Made by a program: the position numbers and the translations under genes. 64,000 nt of DNA. Source: Streptomyces sp. NBC_01723. Lineage in GTDB: Bacteria > Actinomycetota > Actinomycetes > Streptomycetales > Streptomycetaceae. The stretch covers positions 6,436,001-6,500,000 of the forward strand of contig NZ_CP109171.1 of NCBI RefSeq assembly GCF_036246005.1. Direction: 5' to 3'. Under the pieces are notes generated by a model that was not told the DNA's origin, made no database searches, and saw only the letters and a list, made by a program, of their open reading frames with translations. Shown here piece after piece: positions 62,500 through 64,000 of this stretch (the stretch's first letter is position 1; each line of letters starts with the position of its first letter).

Positions 62500-63573
62500 T
62501 TGCTGCGGATCCACTTCACCGGACAGGACCTGGAGAACATCAGACTGGCGCGCGGCCCCGATCCGCTGTGGGAGATCGTGTGCAGCGTCTGCCGCCTCCA
62601 GACACGGGAGGGCGCGCTCGCCTTCGACCCGTGGCGGCGGCAGGTCAGGGCCCGGCTGCTGCGCGACGGCACGGCCCGCCGGGCCGCGCTGGCGCTGCGT
62701 GGCCTGGTGCCGTTCGGCGCGTACTTCCCGGACTTCCTCACCCCGCCCGTAGAGGGCCACCACGTGACCCTGCGGGACGGCGTCGAACGGGTGCTCGCCA
62801 CCCCGCGCGGCCGCCTCCGGCACGAGCTGGCCCTGCTGGCCGCGTCCGGCGCGCGGCCGGTCCCGGGCGCGGCGGCACTGGCCCGGGGCGACGTGACGGC
62901 GCTCGGAGAGCTGGGCGGCGGCCTGCGCGCCTACGACGAGGCGTTGCTCGAACCCGTGCGCGACCGGATCGGGTCGGCCGTGGGCGCCGACCTCGCCTGG
63001 CGCACCCGCGCCCTGGTGACCGGCGGGACGGCCGCCCTGCTGGCCACCTTCCGGCCGGTGGCGGTGTGGCGGCCACCGGTGCTCGAAGTGGACTATCCGG
63101 TCCGGCGCGACCTGCACCTGGAGGGGCGTGGGCTGCTGCTCGTGCCCTCGTACTTCTGCTGGCGGCGGCCGATCACCCTGGTCGACGCGGACCAGAGCCC
63201 CGTGCTGGTCTACCCGGCGGACAAGACGGTCGTCCCGGCGCCGCTCACCGGGTTCGCCGCGCTCACCGCCCTGGTGGGCCCCACCCGGGCCGCGCTGCTC
63301 CACGAGGCGGCCGGACGCGCGTGCGGGACGACGTCCGAGCTGGCGGCGGCGGTCGGCATCTCGCTGCCCAGCGGCAGCCAGCAGCTGGCGGTGCTGCGGG
63401 AGGCGGGCCTGCTCACGACGCGCCGGGCCGGCAAGTACGTCCTGCACTCGGTGACCGCCCTGGGTCTGCGGCTGCTCGGCGACGATTTGGCTGGGTCCGA
63501 ACAGTGGTGCGCGAACGGCACCCGCGCCAGGAACCTGCCGGTGCAGGAAACCGCAACGGAGGGAATCCCATGA
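62500..63573 (+). CDS. ArsR-type winged-helix regulator with DUF5937-like N-terminal domain
   Basis: 357 residues. It begins LLRIHFTGQDLENIRLARGPDPLWE, the typical start of a family with an N-terminal ligand-type domain and a C-terminal ArsR-like winged helix (about residues 265-335: GTTSELAAAVGISLPSGSQQLAVLREAGLLTTRRAGKYVLHSV). I chose TTG 62500 because GGGGGAAC is five bases upstream and homologues begin there; ATG 62437 is in frame upstream. Its stop overlaps the next start (ATGA). Signal unknown. Confidence 0.78.
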   Translation: MLRIHFTGQDLENIRLARGPDPLWEIVCSVCRLQTREGALAFDPWRRQVRARLLRDGTARRAALALRGLVPFGAYFPDFLTPPVEGHHVTLRDGVERVLATPRGRLRHELALLAASGARPVPGAAALARGDVTALGELGGGLRAYDEALLEPVRDRIGSAVGADLAWRTRALVTGGTAALLATFRPVAVWRPPVLEVDYPVRRDLHLEGRGLLLVPSYFCWRRPITLVDADQSPVLVYPADKTVVPAPLTGFAALTALVGPTRAALLHEAAGRACGTTSELAAAVGISLPSGSQQLAVLREAGLLTTRRAGKYVLHSVTALGLRLLGDDLAGSEQWCANGTRARNLPVQETATEGIP

Positions 63574-63950
63574 AGCTCTTCCACCGCGCACTCGCCGGCG
63601 GCGCCGCGTCCGTCGCCCTCACGGCCGGGCTGCTGGGCGCCGGCACGGGGGCGGCGTCCGCGGCACCGGTCGCGGACTCCCAGTACGGATGTCCGGTCGG
63701 GGCCGTCTGCATCTACCCGCAGGGCGAGTACTGGAAGGACAGCAAGCCGACCCACTTCTACTACTCCCGGGGGGTGCACAAGCTCTACGACCAGTTCGGA
63801 GACCACTGGGTCTACAACAACCAGACCGACGGCTGGACCGTGCGGCTGTGCACGGGCGGCAACGGTACGGGCTGCGGCGACCGCATTCCCCCGGACTGGG
63901 CCTGGAACCGCAACCTCACGCCCATCAACTCGATCAAGATCGAGTCGTAG
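63570..63950 (+). CDS. Secreted peptidase-inhibitor-I36-like protein
   Basis: 126 residues. Signal peptide (HRALAGGAASVALTAGLLGAGTGAASA, cleavage near residue 32) is followed by a beta/gamma-crystallin-like domain: CPVGAVCIYPQGEYW, HFYYSRGVHKLYDQFGDHWVYNN, and Cys pairs ending INSIKIES. I36 inhibitors (SMI type) block metalloproteases. ATG 63570 overlaps the regulator stop (ATGA), with GGAGGGA six bases upstream, so it is translationally coupled to an intracellular regulator. The last 50 bases of the window show nothing. Confidence 0.85.
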   Translation: MKLFHRALAGGAASVALTAGLLGAGTGAASAAPVADSQYGCPVGAVCIYPQGEYWKDSKPTHFYYSRGVHKLYDQFGDHWVYNNQTDGWTVRLCTGGNGTGCGDRIPPDWAWNRNLTPINSIKIES

Positions 63951-64000
63951 CACCAGGCAGCGCCGGGTGGTCCGCGACCACCGTGCACGAGCCCGGCGCG

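Noticed and set aside
1..64000. CRISPR arrays, tRNA and rRNA genes, replication or att sites
   Set aside because: No repeated spacer pattern, cloverleaf-like sequence, rRNA sequence or integrase/att pair was seen.

Overview
The window is high-GC, gene-dense DNA with GTG starts, 4-base stop/start overlaps, a developmental regulator (whiI) and Rok7B7/XylFGH. All of this points to a Streptomyces chromosome. From memory, the backbone order (rok7B7, xylFGH, dxs, whiI, hemE, later the two last heme genes) resembles the S. coelicolor core region around SCO6005-SCO6045. I could not run a comparison.

Layout. 0-6 kb: end of a sugar ABC transporter operon, the ROK regulator Rok7B7 and the xylFGH-type sugar importer. 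6-12.5 kb: dxs (isoprenoid precursors), an APC amino-acid permease, a NYN-domain protein, and two tandem paralogous repeat proteins of unknown role. 12.5-22 kb: a cell-surface region with an LCP ligase, a 1,289-residue glycosyltransferase/TagF-type polymerase, an EEP-family phosphodiesterase/nuclease and two tandem serine-hydrolase-fold proteins with Ig-like repeats. 22-29.7 kb: fatty-acid beta-oxidation pair, RNase D, whiI, a DUF3000 protein and hemE.

29.7-48.8 kb: the most unusual part, and the candidate undescribed system. A ten-gene minus-strand operon encodes a HAD phosphatase, PrnB-like heme protein, GHMP kinase, methyltransferase, group II PLP decarboxylase fused to an unknown domain, GT2 and GT25-like transferases, and an ABC exporter. 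A five-gene plus-strand operon encodes a PhyH dioxygenase, DUF6271 glycosyltransferase-like protein, fold-III PLP decarboxylase, GNAT and MFS exporter. Between them lies a GH3 beta-N-acetylhexosaminidase gene. Three DasR-type operator-like palindromes lie at or near the candidate promoters of all three units. I infer a glycosylated, amine-containing specialised metabolite or glycan conjugate under GlcNAc-responsive (DasR) and possibly bldA control (one TTA codon). The product is unknown.

48.9-64 kb: FAD disulfide reductase, DUF4349 lipoprotein, the last steps of coproporphyrin-dependent heme synthesis (cgoX, chdC), a secreted tripeptidyl aminopeptidase and an MNIO (DUF692) enzyme with a TIGR04222 membrane protein. 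A 2.8-kb segment bounded by repeated IS-end-like sequence carries two HTH/transmembrane sensors and a secreted peptidoglycan-binding protein. After a transposase remnant come a GNAT, an alpha/beta hydrolase, an ArsR-type regulator and a translationally coupled I36-type inhibitor.

Several genes have a TANNNT hexamer 6-7 bases before the start codon, suggesting leaderless transcripts. I saw no tRNA, rRNA or CRISPR array.
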